Assembly (NCBI GenBank): GCA_029891385.1 | Contig: CM057233.1 | Location: 34,206,540 to 34,270,539, forward strand | Source of the DNA: Erythroxylum novogranatense | Lineage: Eukaryota > Streptophyta > Magnoliopsida > Malpighiales > Erythroxylaceae | DNA length: 64,000 nucleotides | Reading direction: 5' to 3' | Shown: positions 47,380 through 59,566 of the stretch, one piece after another | Layout of the letters: the number at the start of each line of letters is the position of its first letter | Position numbering within the stretch: the first letter of the stretch is position 1 | Notes under the pieces: generated by a model | Database searches by the model: none | Seen by the model: only the letters and a program-made list of their open reading frames with translations | What the model was told of the DNA's origin: nothing | Translations under genes and position numbers: made by a program

Positions 47380-48153
47380 TATATCTGCATTCTTTGTTGT
47401 ATTAGTCTACCAATATATGTATTGGTCCACCAGTACTCTAATGACTAGTGAATCTAAACCTTTTAATGCATATTGGAAAACCAATATGCTATACTGGTCA
47501 ACTAGTGCATCAGATATAGCCTTTGTAACGACTATTTCTTAGCTTCAATGACTATTTTGGGTCCTAAAATACTATAGATAGATATTTTATCATTGATTTT
47601 AGTATCAAAAAGATTTTGGGTGTTGTATACAAACATTTTAAAGAGTTTTTCAATCATTTGAGTATCATTGTGTCATATTTATATGATTAAGCTATTTTGG
47701 AGTTATTAAGAGAATAAGTGAGATATTTTTGAGTTGTAATGCTTTGTTAGCATATTGAATATTATATATGGGGGTGATACAAGTAGTATTGAGTTTCCTT
47801 TTCACTATAGAAAAAGATTGTAAGAAGGGTTCCTCTTTATTGAAAAAGATGATACAAAGGTTATTCTTCGCCTTGAAAGAAGAATTATAGTGGAATTCCA
47901 ATAAAAGTCTTAGTAGTATATGTCGGTAAGAGTTTTTGTTGAACCACTATAAATCAACTTGCGTGCTTTCCTCCCTATACCTTATAAATTATTATTCAGT
48001 TGTTTGATTAAACTTTATTAAGCAATTTTCTCATACTTATTTATATTGATTATTGTTAAATGAATATATTGTTTGGAAATATTGTTGAACTTTGTAAACA
48101 CCTAATTTAACCCCCTCTTAGGTGTCATTAGAGACTAACAAATGGTATCAGAG
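47380..48153 (+). repeat. Sirevirus-like LTR remnant with primer binding site
   Basis: The LTR ends with GTCATTAGAGACTAACA at 48140, and TGGTATCAGAG at 48143-48153 is the tRNA-iMet primer site. Upstream the LTR has a near-palindromic CCAATATATGTATTGG at 47410-47425 and related words near 47478-47510, with an AACGACTATTTCTT stretch that resembles the corresponding part of the 20594 LTR. The start is approximate. Confidence 0.55.
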
Positions 48154-48384
48154 TAGGTCTATTAGGTAGTATTTCTAGTGAAATCCTATAAAAAAGATCA
48201 TGATGGCATATTTGGGAACATTATCATTATCACTCAACTAAGAGGGACAAAAATTAGTAGACCACCTTTTTTTTATGGTAATGATCATATTTATTAAAAT
48301 AACTAGGATAAAACTTATGGGAAATAGTTTTTAATGGTCTCTTTATTCCTAAAAAATTGTTAATAATAAATTATCAATTTATTA
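48154..48384 (+). pseudogene. Short gag-start remnant of the same copia
   Basis: After the primer site the frame around 48260-48320 reads FFYGNDHIY and then stops, resembling the FFDGNNYTFW region at the start of copia gag. It then runs into the tandem array. Confidence 0.4.
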
Positions 48385-49500
48385 TTGACATGATAGTTCT
48401 CGTTATGACTCCTAGGCTCGTGAAATTTTTCACCGATAAGCCTTATAGGAGATACAAAATAGGTTTCTTGCCTATATACCATCCTAGGGGTTTACTATGC
48501 AAAGAACAGTCATATCTATCAAACATATGAATTTCATATGTTAATACTAAGTTTGAATTAATCACATTTAAATTAATCACCTACAATTGATTTCAATACT
48601 ATGGTATATGGCACTGTTTATACTTGTGAACCAAAAAGGCAAATTCTCGTTGTGACTCCTAGGCTCGTAGAATTTTTACTGATAGGCCTCATAGGAGTTG
48701 TACCACGAGTTTCCAACCTATATGCTGTATTAGGGTTTGCTATACAAAAAACTATCATGTCTATTAAACCTATGAATTTCTTATGTTAATACAAAGTTTG
48801 AATTAATCACATTAAAGTTGAAGTATTTATGTTTGAATTAATCACCTACAATTGATTTCAATACTATGGTATGTGGAATTGTTTACATTTGTGAATCAAG
48901 AAAGCAAGTTCTTGCTGTGACTCCTAGGCTCGAGGAATTTTTCACCGATAAGCCTCATGGGAACTGCATAACGGGTTTCCATCCTATATACCGTCTTAGA
49001 GGATTATTATGCAAAGAACAGTCATGTCTATTAAACCTATGAATTTCTTGTGTTAATCAACTACAATTGATTTCAATACTATCGTATGTGGCATTGTTTA
49101 CACCTATGAATCATTAAAGCAAGTTCTCACTATGACTCTTAAGCTTGTGGAATTTTTCACCGATAAGCCTTATGTGATTTGCATAATAGGTTTCCAGTCT
49201 ATATAATGTTCTAGGGGTTTATTATGCAAAGAACTGTCATGTTTATAAAACCTATGAATTTCTTGTGTTAATACTAAATTTGAATTAATCACATTGAATT
49301 TGAAGTATTTATGTTTAAATTAATCACCTGCAATTGATTTCAGTGCTATGGTATGTGGCAATGTTTACACCTGTGAATCAAGAAAGTAAGTTCTCGCTGT
49401 GACTCCTAAGCTCGTGAAATTTTTCACCGATAAGTCTCATAGGAGTTGCATCACGAGTTTCCAGCCTATATATATCTTATGGGTTTATTATGCCTCAAAT
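48385..49500 (+). repeat. Tandem array with a unit of about 240-270 bp, five copies
   Basis: Each unit contains TGACTCCTAGGCTCGT, TTTTTCACCGATAAGCC, TTATTATGCAAAGAAC and ATTGATTTCAATACTATGG. Units begin near 48399, 48641, 48905, 49122 and 49390, so spacing varies because some lack an internal AATTAATCACATT segment. Small reading frames within (for example 48601-48789) are not recognisable genes. Confidence 0.85.
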
Positions 49501-50607
49501 CATTAGTTAGACGACTTAGATGGATGGACGGACAACTACAGACTACAAAAAAGAAGGATGAGCGATACTCTTTAACATAAAATAGAGTTTTGTTATATTT
49601 TTAATATATTAAAGCAAGAAAATCAAAAAATAAGGCAATTTAAATTTTGATATATAAAGAGAAAATCTATTATTTAAGCTAAAACACAAACATAAGATGT
49701 TAATTAGTTAACTGGTGGGAATACACCACTATTTGCAAAGGACTATAATCGGCATAAAAATTTTCTTCATCTTCAAAAGTATTCAAGATAAAAAAAACAT
49801 CAAGAAAATCAATTTAAAAATTTTGAAGTTCAAATCCATTAGGCTCTTTTTTGCTATGGTTTCGTTTCTGTCGGTAATTTACTGTAGTTCGTTTCCATCA
49901 ATAATTTTTCATCTCTAATTGCTAATTTTTTTGTAGTCTAAGCAAGGTTTGAAAACCTAGAGAAACTCCTCCGAGGTATGCAGGTGGAGTCTATTGCTAT
50001 TGTCGATTTAGTTGTGTCATTAAATAGCCTCGTTTCTTTAATTTTCATTAGTTCTATTAATTAAGGCTAACGTGTCTTATTAGTTAGGATTTCTAAAATA
50101 CGCAGCAAGTCATGTCAACAAAAAAAATGGAGATACTAATGTCGGGGTAAAATTGAAAAAAATTGAAAGTTTGATCATTTAATTATCAATTTTTAAAGTT
50201 CAGACTATAATTGCAAATTTGAGAAAAATTTAGGATTTTTTTTAATACTTAACCCTTAATTGTATAATAGCATTTTTACTATTTTACAATCTGTTCATGC
50301 CGACTAGTAAGTGTTGGTCTGTTCATGCCGACTAGTAAATCTTTGACTCCATGGTATGCATTTGTTTCTCCTTCATGATTTCTCTTTAAAGGTTGTTTGA
50401 TGCTCATGTTAACAAGAAAAGTTACTATCTTTCACCTTATGTTCTACTACTTCTCTCCCCCCTTTGGATCTGAGATGGCGATCGAACTAGTTCAAGGTTC
50501 TGTTTTTGAAACCTTAATGTCTTAACGTCTCCCAAAACAGGCATGAACTTTCCATATTTGGGTCATGACTCTATGGATTGTCAAGGGATTCCATTGCTTA
50601 GTTGGAT
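49501..50607. other. Spacer
   Basis: No gene is supported. A tandem duplication of about 30 bp (CTGTTCATGCCGACTAGTAA twice) lies at 50290-50340. Confidence 0.5.
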
Positions 50608-50612
50608 ATTAT

Positions 50613-50925
50613 TGAAAAGAAGTATAGAACGATGAAGAAACAAGTATGTTTCATTCATAACTTTCACTGTGTACAAAAGGGACTCTTATACTAAACATTA
50701 TTCATGCTGTCACTATCTACTGTCGACAAAAAAGACACTATAGCTAAGGGAATAAAAAATGACTATGTACGATGCTTTATGTGTGGCGTGGTCTTTGCAG
50801 TGGGTATTGCAATTCTTGCAGCTGATGTTTGTGATGTGGCCCACGCGTGAAGGTTCATGGTTAGACATAACCCATTACCCAATGGAGAACCCAAATAGGA
50901 GCCAAGATATCTCTGTCTTTTAACA
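50613..50925 (-). repeat. 3' LTR of the Ale/Retrofit-type copia
   Basis: A 313-bp LTR. The polypurine tract (AACTTGAAGAGGGGG on the minus strand, 50926-50940) adjoins it. Confidence 0.92.
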
Positions 50926-51221
50926 CCCCCTCTTCAAGTTGGAGCCCTGGAGAAGACGACGGATCCAAACTTGAGAAGCAAATTAGTAAAGGCGCGTGCG
51001 GTAAGGGGCTTTGTAAATAAGTATGCTACTTGTTGCTGGCTTCGAATATGTCAAAGACAGATGAACCTTAGATTTGCCGCATCACGAACCAGATGGAGAT
51101 CTATCTCTAGATGCTTGGTACGTTCGTGGAAGATTGGGTTTCTTGAGATGTGAATCGCAACTTGGCTATCACAAAATAAAGGTATGGCGTCGGGATTTTG
51201 TATTCGAAAATAGTTCAAGAT

Positions 51222-52331
51222 CTAAACGACCCACTTAAGCTCACACGTGGTTGAAGCTAGACTTCGATACTCTGCTTCCGTCGAGGACCGACTAACTGTA
51301 GTTTGCTTCTTTGTCTTCCAGGAGATGAGAGATCTACCGAGGAACACACAAAACTCGGTTAGAGATCGTCGGCTGAAAACACAGCTCGCCCAGTCAGAAT
51401 CTGAGTACGCGGTAAGGTTCAGATCTGAGTTTGTTGCGTAAAATAGCCCTGGATTCTGTGTTCCTTTGAGGTATTTGAGTGCGTGCTTGATGGCATCCCA
51501 GTGTGATTGTCTCGATGCTTTCATGAATTGACTTAGTTGCTGTGTGATGTAGGTGAGATCCGGCCTCGTAAAGTTTAAATATTGTAGCTTTCCAACGATC
51601 CTCCTGTAATACTCTGGGTCTTTGAGAAGCTCACCCTCATCGATGGTAAGCTTTCTTCCTGGAACTATTGGTGTCACACATGGCTTGCACTGAAGCATGT
51701 TTGTCTCTTGTAAAAGATCCCTTATGTATTTTCCTTGACTGAGAGTCATTCCTGCTTCTGATCTAGCTATTTCGACTCCTAGGAAAAATTTTGCATATCC
51801 TAGATCCTTGATTGTAAAGGCTTTGTGGAGATCTTCCTTTACCGTAATTAGGTGGTTTTCTTTTGCTCCCGTAATGAGGATATCATCCACATAGATGATG
51901 ATGGCAATGAAATTAGAACCTGAGCCTTTGGTGTGTAGGCAATAATCGACCTCTGATTTTTCGAACCCTAATTGTTTGAGTTTCATTGTTAATTCCTTGT
52001 GCCACTGTCTGCCAGCTTGTTTAAGCTCGTAAATGGACTTCTTTAGTCTGCAAACTTCTCCCTCCTTTGCCTTCTTGTAACCTTGTGGTGGTAGCATGTA
52101 TAATTCTTCCTTTATATGTCCATGTAAGTATGCATCATTTATGTCACATTGCAGTATAGGCCAGTTCTTTACTGTAGCTATAGCTTGGAATGTCCTTATT
52201 GTCACCACCCGAGCTACAGGTGCAAAAACTTCTGAGTAATCCACTCCTTCTCTTTGATTGAACCCCTTTGCCACCAGCCTTGACTTTAGCTTGTCAACTG
52301 TGCCATTTGGGTTATATTTGACTTTATAGAC
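51222..52331 (-). pseudogene. Copia reverse transcriptase and RNase H
   Basis: An open frame of 350 codons (52274-51222) carries RT motifs KGFNQREGVDYSEVFAPVAR, QCDINDAYLHGHIKEELYM, SIYELKQAGRQWH and the active site IYVDDILITG. RNase H shows YSDSDWASCVFSRRSLT, SWKTKKQTTVSRSSTEAEYR and CELKWVV, where the frame stops. The second RNase H half that normally follows is missing or out of frame. A stop near 52328 separates it from the upstream pol part. Catalytic RT residues are intact. Confidence 0.9.
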
Positions 52332-53635
52332 CTATTTTGATGCTATTGCTCTCTTCCCCTTAGGTAGTTGTGTGAGAACCCAAGTTTGGTTGTATTCTAG
52401 GGCTTCTAGCTGTGCATCCATGGAGTCCACCCAATCTCTTGACTTGCTGGCTGTCTCATAGGACATGGGTTCAAAAACAGCAGACATATTCCCCATGAAT
52501 TCTTTGTATTTTGGTCTGTGTGTAATATGGAATCTTGACTCTTTGCCTTCTGTTGTCTCTGCAGGACAAAAAAAACTAAAAATGTGGTTAGCATTATCAA
52601 GGGAAGAAATGGAGTGATGAGCCGAAGCTTGGTGGATGTAGTCTTCAAGGTATTTTGGTGGGATATGGGTCCTTTGACTTCTCCTCACACGGTTGTCTGT
52701 AGTTGTGTTGTGGCTGATGGATATGCTTGGTTGAGGTTGCGGATCTGTTAATTCTGATGTGGGTTCAATGGTTTGTGAGGTAGGCGATTCTGGCATATCT
52801 TCATGTGCTACCGTCTGCATATCATCATTGTCTACTGTGTTGTATGGGAAAAGGGGTACAGGGTTAGGTGTAGTGGCTGTAGGTGTGTTTGCAAAGGGAA
52901 AGGTATTTTCATGGAATGTGACGTCTCTTGAGCTAAAAATGGTTTTTGTGTTGATGTCCATTACTCGGTAAGCCTTGTAATCCGGCATATATCCTAGGAA
53001 AATGCATCTAAAAGATCTAGGATCCAGCTTTGTCTTGTTGAGTGTTTTATCTAAGGCGAAGCATAGGCACCCGAACACTCTCAAGTGTGCATAGGTAGGT
53101 TTTTTTATGTAGCTTCTCATATGGGGTTTGCCATTGCAGGACCTTGGTGGGTATTCTGTTTAAGAGGTAGGTAGCAGTGAGAAGGGCTTCTCCCCAATAT
53201 GTTTTTGGTAAGTTTGCTATGAATAGTAGGGCTCTTGTGAGTTGTAATAAGTGCTTGTGTTTGATTTCCACCACTCCATTCTGTTGTGGAGTGTATGGAC
53301 AACTTTTTTGATGTATTATTCCCTTGTCTGCAAAGAGCTTTATGCACTCATGATTTATAAATTCTTTTCCATTGTCTGTCTGATAAGTACTCTTGCATCA
53401 TGCTATTTTTCTATGGATTGGATGAGATGGGTGATGTAGGAAAGGTATTGTCTTTGTGTTTGAGTAGAAAGGTCCAGGTGGCTCTGGAATAATCGTCAAC
53501 AATGGTTAGGAAAAATTGGGATCCATCTAGGGTAGATACTCTATAAGGCCCCCATAGGTCCATGTGCAAGATCTCAAAGGGTTTAGTGGTATGTATTTTA
53601 TGTTTAGGGAAAGGTTTCCGATGTTGTTTTGCCAA
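52332..53635 (-). pseudogene. Copia integrase and linker region, several frames
   Basis: At 53635-53411 the integrase core starts (LHMDLWGPYRVSTLDGSQFF, then DDYSRATWTFL). After frameshifts, 53274-53047 gives VEIKHKHLLQLTRALLFIAN with the catalytic Glu, and [20 protein letters not shown]. The 262-codon frame at 53120-52332 gives [18 protein letters not shown], the integrase C-terminal region ([13 protein letters not shown]) and a Thr/Pro-rich linker to RT. Frame changes near 53410 and 53110 break it. Confidence 0.88.
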
Positions 53636-54277
53636 GGGGCAGATCTGACAATCAGATAAATCGAATTAAAAACCTTTGATTTCATTGATATGCAACATTT
53701 TTTCCTTAGAAATATGTCCTAGTCTACTATGCCAAGTATTAACAGAAACAGTAGCACTAAACACAAAGTTTTGGCTTTGGTAAAAATCAAAGGGGGGTCC
53801 TCTCAAGGTTCCTGGCGGTATCAAATTGTCTTCTGTCAGCTCATATAGCCCACTTCTGACTTTGATAACTGCTATAACATTGTTAGTCTGAAGGTTCTGC
53901 AAAAACAATTCATTAGACATGAAGATAGCCGCAATGTCATTTTGTGTTGTGAGTTTGTGCACAGAGAGTAGATTCTTAAAGAAGTTAGGGACATGTAGGA
54001 CTTCGTCTAAGGTGATTTGGTTTCCAATGGAGGCTTCACATACATGTGTCACATGCTGCTTTGTGCCATCAGGTAGGGTTACTGGTTCAAACAGATTGTT
54101 TGGTTCATGTTTATTGCAAAAGGCAAGCTCTGTGATCATATGGGTTGAAGCTCCTGAATCTACCAACCACATGCATTTATTTTCTGTATTGTGACTTATG
54201 GTATTACCTGCAAAATTTGCTAGCCCTCCAAACTTTACCTCACCCGTGGTCTTCCCTGTAATGGCCTTGGATATCTC
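53636..54277 (-). pseudogene. Copia protease and integrase zinc-finger region
   Basis: The protease motif is MWLVDSGASTHMITELAFCN (54172), with the catalytic DSG intact. It is followed by LDEVLHVPNFFKNLLSVHKL and the integrase HHCC zinc finger (WHSRLGHISKEKM, then, after a stop near 53668, DCQICPLAKQHRKPF). Confidence 0.88.
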
Positions 54278-55294
54278 CTATTGAATGAAGGTTGCTAATC
54301 CTTGTGAAATTTGTCCATTTCTCTCATTTTGCTCACTAATCTCATGTGGAACATCTGCAGGGGTATCAGCAGCAGCAGCAGCCAGATTGGCTTTGCTCTT
54401 CTGGTTGGTCAGTTCTTTATACCAATCGGGCACTCCATGGATCTTGAAGCAGGTTTCGATGGTATGCCCCGATCTCTCACATTTCTCATAGTATTTGTCT
54501 TCCTTCTTGTTGAATGGCTTTCTGGTGTTTCTTCCACTTTTCTTGGGGTTGAAGTTGGTTTGTCTTGCCATCATAGCTATGCTTAGAGTGCTGTCTTGGT
54601 TGGAGTTTACTGTTTTTTGCCTTTCTACTGTTTGCATCATCGTAAATGCTTTATTGACCATCGATAGTGGTTCCATTAACAAGACTTGATTGACCACATG
54701 TTCATAGTCATCATTTAGTCCCATGAGAAACTGAACCAATCTATGTATGTTTTCCTTCATAGTAATGGCTTTAGCCGCTTCATAGGTGCATGTGGACGTA
54801 GAGTTTAGGCTAGCCAAATCATCCCAAAGCTTCTTTAGTTTAGTGTAGTAAGCAGAAATAGTGAGGTTACCTTGTTTGAAGGAACTAATCTCTCTTTCTA
54901 TTTGATATAGCAGTGGCCCATTGGCCTCCCCGAATCTCTCTCTCAATTCTTCCCAAAGTTCTTTTGCAGTGGAGAATGACAAGAAAGCATCACTTAGCTC
55001 CTTAACCATGGAGTTAAGGATCTATGATTTCACCATAGAGTTTGCACGTTTCCATCTGGTAGGGAGTTTTCTGTCTTCTGTGGGTTATGCACAAGTTCAG
55101 TCAATGAAAGACAATTTGTCTTTGGCACATAGGGCTATCATCATGGATTTGCTCCATGTCAAGTAATTGTTGCCATTGGATAGGATAGTGACCAGAACTG
55201 CCCCAGGGTTTTCTGTGTTTGTAATGGAGTAGGTTTCTAGGTCAGGGTTAAGTGTAGGGTTACTGGCTTCACTATCATCAGCCACATTAGACAT
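54278..55294 (-). pseudogene. Copia gag
   Basis: Starts MSNVADDSEASNPTLNPDLE (55294) with the gag-like YLTWSKSMMIALCAKDKLSF stretch. Three stops follow within about 90 bases (near 55094, 55082 and 55020). The main gag block (55009-54278) reads ELWEELRERFGEANGPLLYQ, FLMGLNDDYEHVVNQVLLME and a zinc knuckle YYEKCERSGHTIETCFKIHG, in which the first Cys is replaced by Tyr. Confidence 0.9.
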
Positions 55295-55317
55295 TCTGGA
55301 TATAGGTTAGTTTAGAT

Positions 55318-55363
55318 CAAGCCTTAGGCTCTGATACGGATCAAGCCTTAGGCTCTGATACCA
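55318..55363 (-). promoter_or_regulatory. Primer binding site region, tandemly duplicated
   Basis: GGCTCTGATACCA at 55351-55363 (TGGTATCAGAGCC on the element's strand) adjoins the 5' LTR. A unit of about 23 bp, GATCAAGCCTTAGGCTCTGA and so on, occurs twice in tandem (about 55316-55338 and 55339-55361), so the primer site is partly duplicated. Confidence 0.85.
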
Positions 55364-55676
55364 TGAAAAGAAGTATAGAACGATGAAGAAACTAGTATAT
55401 TTCATTCATAACTTTCACTGTGTACAAAAGGGACTCTTATACTAAACATTATTCATGTTGTCACTATCTACTGCTGACAAAAAGGACACTACAACTAAGG
55501 GAATAAAAAATGACTATGTACGATGCTTTGTGTGTGGCGTGGTCTTTGCAGTGGGTATTACAATTCTTGCAGCTGATGTTTGTGATGTCCCCCACGCGTG
55601 AAGGTTCATGGTTAGACATAACCGATTACCTGACGGAGAACCCAAATAGGAGGCAAGATATCTCTGTCTTTTAACA
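55364..55676 (-). repeat. 5' LTR of the Ale/Retrofit-type copia
   Basis: A 313-bp LTR, collinear with 50613-50925. Confidence 0.92.
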
Positions 55677-55681
55677 ATTAC

Positions 55682-56544
55682 AACAACCATTTGTCCGATT
55701 GGTATATTCAACTTTTTCTTTATGAGAATGTAATCAGGGGAAGAGGCACCAACGATGGGTATGGAGCCAAGTCGGAGACTCATTAGCGGACCATAGAGTT
55801 TGGATTGCTTTTTCTTGGTAATCTGCGTCCTTTCTTGAACCACGACATCACCCGGTAAGATTTTTACGTCCCGATTGCATGTAATCGCTTTGTTATCGTT
55901 TCGCTTGTTTGCTTAGGAGGTATCTGGTGGTTTTCACCGCAGACTTAAGGTAAGCTTGCATCGTTTTGTTTTCTTTTCCTTGCTGTGGTTTTCAATACAT
56001 AGAGCGTTATTCCTGCATGGGAAGAGTTTGCCCTGGGAGAGCTTTTTGTCCTTTGTGCTATGGAAAGACCATCTCATTTCCAATACGTTCTTGAAGTTCC
56101 CTGTAACGAACAAAGTATTGTCTTCATCAGTGTAGTTGCTCTGTGTCACCATTGTCGCGTCCCCTTCTAGGGTTGTTTCGTCGAGACCTGGGTGTCACCT
56201 CTTGCAGCTTTTTTAATTTTGTTTTTAGGTAACAATTTGTACCAAAGTTAGGGTTCGATGCTTAACTTTTTTTTTTTTTTCTGTTAGCTGTGTGTCTTTT
56301 GGCTTTAACATAAGTAACCTTTTCCGCCGACGATTACGAGTATACCTTGCAGTAGTCAAAATTTCAGGGTGAAGTTATTATCGTCGTCACTGGCATCAGA
56401 GCATAAGATATTGGAGTGGGCAGAGCACACTACAGATTGATAAATCTGCATATCGAGCATCCTGACAATGGGTAAAAACAGCAGTGAGTACCGTTTCTTA
56501 ATTTTGCAACCTCTATTATTTTATTCTTTTCAGTTATTACTAAT
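55682..56544. other. Spacer flanking the copia insertion
   Basis: No recognisable gene. A TGGCATCAGAGCA stretch near 56391-56403, preceded by a CA end, resembles a copia primer site with one change, so an old LTR end may lie here. Confidence 0.35.
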
Positions 56545-56925
<381 letters not shown>

Positions 56926-57005
56926 TCCATTACTTATATTTTCATTTATTTTATGTTTTTAATGAATTGTTTCTATCACCTGCATCATTCGTATATTGTC
57001 TCATT

Positions 57006-57110
57006 TGCATGTGGGTTCACCAGAAACAGCCTCTCTATTATGTAGGATAAGGCTACGTACTATCGGACCTCTCCAGACCCTACTTCATTGTGAGATTTCG
57101 GATTGAGTGA
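57006..57110 (+). mobile_element. Au-like SINE fragment (+ strand)
   Basis: GGGTTCACCAGAAACAGCCT, then GGATAAGGCTACGTAC, then CTCTCCAGACCCTACTT and GTGAGATT match, from memory of the family, the 3' half of plant Au SINEs (AAACAGCCTCTCTAC, GGTAAGGCTGCGTAC, CCCCAGACCC). The 5' promoter half is not evident. Confidence 0.7.
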
Positions 57111-57432
57111 TGACTAAGTTTTTAATCTAATGGCATATAACTAAGTTTTTAATATAAAGAATCTCACTAAATTTACTTAGAAGGGATGAAGGGTATATAA
57201 CTTCTAACTACTGGAGAACTGAGAAATCTTTGCTATAAATTGTAGCAGTTCCTCACTATTTAATAGGTTTATATTTTTAGTTGTATTAGTAAATAAAGAA
57301 ATTAACTTTATCACCACTTTTTCGTTTCTTGTTCTTAAACAATTATTCAATCAATTCTTATAATTATGGTAGTAATCCATTAGCTACACTTTTATTATAA
57401 AAATAACTCATAAAGTAAATGAGAACTTTTAT

Positions 57433-57570
57433 CATCATCGTCATCACCAACACCCAGTTTAAGTCTCGCTAAGGTGCGAGATTTGGGGAGGTTCAATAGT
57501 GCGCAGCCTTATCCCTACGTAATAAAAAAACTATTTCTGGTAGACTCACATGTAATGTCTCGTAAAGATT
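57433..57570 (-). mobile_element. Au-like SINE (- strand) with 15-bp target duplication
   Basis: On the minus strand: GTGAGTCTACCAGAAATAG, then GGGATAAGGCTGCGCAC, then CCTCCCCAAATCTCGC, and a tail GTGTTGGTGATGACGATGAT. It is flanked by AATGAGAACTTTTAT at 57418-57432 and again at 57571-57585, a 15-bp direct repeat typical of LINE-driven insertion. At 138 bp it is shorter than a full Au SINE, so it is 5'-truncated. Confidence 0.85.
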
Positions 57571-57585
57571 AATGAGAACTTTTAT

Positions 57586-59170
57586 ATTCCACAATAATCA
57601 TAGTCTATTATAATTTTTTTAATGCAAGTTATTTAAATATATTAATTTTAAAATTAAAATTAAAATTGTCTTTCCATTATATGAGTCATATTTAACCATC
57701 TAATAAAGTACTCTCTGCTCTTCCACAATATTCATAAGACAGTGTAACAATTGGTAAAGTATAAATATTCCTTTCGAAGTTTCAAAAAAAAAAAAAATCC
57801 TTTCGAAACATTTTGTATTCTAGATCTAACTTATCATGTAGTTTATATAATCAAAACCATAAATTATATTATGTATGATTAATAATCCTTTTTACACATA
57901 TCTTTTGCAGAGTCTCACTTTCATTATTCATTTAATTGACAGTAGGTCAAACTTGAACAAATCAATCTAAGGCCTTCGCCTAGTCTGAAATTTGATTAGA
58001 GCAGGCTAAGCTCAAAGGGAGACTTTGCATCAAAATCTTGAGAATTTCAAACACGCTTTAAATCATCAAATCAGAATTAGAACAACGTCATCTTATGCTC
58101 TTCTGGTCCTCAAATAAAGTCGGATCATTAGTTATTAGCTTCCGTATTGATAAAGCATCATCTCTGCTTGTCCCCTTTCTCTGTCACCTTTCTATTCTAG
58201 TTGAAATCTGTTGCTTTTCCCTCTATAGTCACAAGCAAATATTAGTTGTGGTTGCCTTCGGTACAGCCAAGCTCATTTCGGACTAAAACGATCGTTGGGT
58301 CGATCGACCCATCACTTGAGAATTGATCTAATTCTTATAGGTATTAGCCATATAAATTCATTACCTCATCATAAAAAATGTACGATTTTCAAGAACCATT
58401 TTTTCTCTTTATTTACCAGCCACCAAAACTCTCTCAAGAGATTGATTCGAGCGTCGGAGGGGTCTGTCGGAAATCAACCTTCAGCGTGCCTTATTTGTTT
58501 TGCAGGTATCTTTGAACCAGAATCAGTTAATCTCATAGATTCAAGCAGTAGCGCCCAGCTCCACTAAAATCCTACAAAACCAAGTTGTTATAGTGAAAAT
58601 TTTGGGGTCTTTATTCATTTTATTTGAAGCTGCTAGGTTTATTCAAAATCATGAGAACACACAACAAATTAGTTTAATGTTATCCAAAGAAAATACAAAA
58701 AAAAAAAATTGTATTACCTTCCAGTTTTCAGAGACTTTGATTAGATTCGTAACCACAACTTGTGGACTATGTTTTCTTAGATTGACTGTAGCTCTGTAAG
58801 AGCCCAAAGAATAAGGAAGTCTTGAAAGATTTACATGTAGCAGTAGATTTCAAACTTATCCAACCTCCAGTTTGTAAGAAAATATACACAAGATCGAATC
58901 TAAGCGCAGCAGAATAAAACACAGTTTCCAGCGAATATAAACAATCAACAATTGTATTTTCGCAGAGCATAATCTGTGGTGACAAAAGGCCTATGACCTG
59001 GAATCCTGCCTTGCATTCGTTTTGGAGAGCAGAGATTTGTCAATTTCATCCGAGGTGGCGCCATTAGCTTTTATCTTCCAGTCAATATTTGTTCACCCAC
59101 TAAATTATGAAGATAAGGGCTTAATGAGTAGATTAGAGCTGATTTGACTTAAGACTAACTGATTTTAGAT
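57586..59170. other. Spacer
   Basis: No gene is supported. The stretch 58889-58910 shares 22 identical bases (CAAGATCGAATCTAAGCG, continuing CAGC) with the LTR at 62227-62248. Confidence 0.5.
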
Positions 59171-59566
59171 TTATTTTGGTCTTTTTCCTAAATAAAACAT
59201 CATGTTAGATTTGGAGGTCTGAGCTAGGTTCTTCAATTGACCAAGTTCATGCTGGATTTTATTTTTACCGGTTGTTGAGTCGTAAGGTCCAATAGTGAAG
59301 ATAACCATTTGCGCCTGATTATCTGCACAAACTGCGTACATGATAAGCAACATGAAGGACTTCAACATCCGAATCATGTACATGCCACTTTGAGTTATCC
59401 TGAAGAAGATGACAAAGTATTCTCCATCACACTGAGCCATCCTTAAATACTTCGACTGGTAGGTGGGTTTCTTTGATACTAGAAACTCTACAAGAAGCGT
59501 TACGAAGAAAAGAATCATATTTTTGGTCCCTTCAGACTTTATATTCATAATTAGACCTCCATTCAA
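59171..59566 (-). other. Unrecognised 131-codon reading frame
   Basis: Reads MNGGLIMNIKSEGTKNMILF with hydrophobic stretches (FFVTLLVEFLV, MLLIMYAVCADN) and a basic end. It lies about 230 bp beyond the 3' end of the MYB coding region. I do not recognise it and see no clear promoter or conserved motif. It may be a chance frame. Confidence 0.15.

Larger units (their letters stand above)
50613..55676 (-). mobile_element. Ty1-copia element, Ale/Retrofit type, decayed (5.1 kb)
   Basis: The element is on the minus strand with 313-bp LTRs at both ends (50613-50925 and 55364-55676). They start TGTTAAAAGACAG and end CTTTTCA on the element's strand. Flanks are ATTAT (50608-50612) and ATTAC (55677-55681), a target duplication with one change. 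The LTRs differ at about 15 or more positions by hand count, so the insertion is older than the Sirevirus-like one. Internal order on the minus strand is primer site, gag, protease, integrase, RT and RNase H, with many stops. The KIHGVP zinc-knuckle tail, small LTRs and compact size suggest the Ale/Retrofit lineage. Confidence 0.92.

Noticed and set aside
21640..55363. tRNA-like words TGGTATCAGAG at several places
   Set aside because: They are LTR-retrotransposon primer binding sites next to LTR ends, not tRNA genes. No cloverleaf-forming sequence accompanies them.
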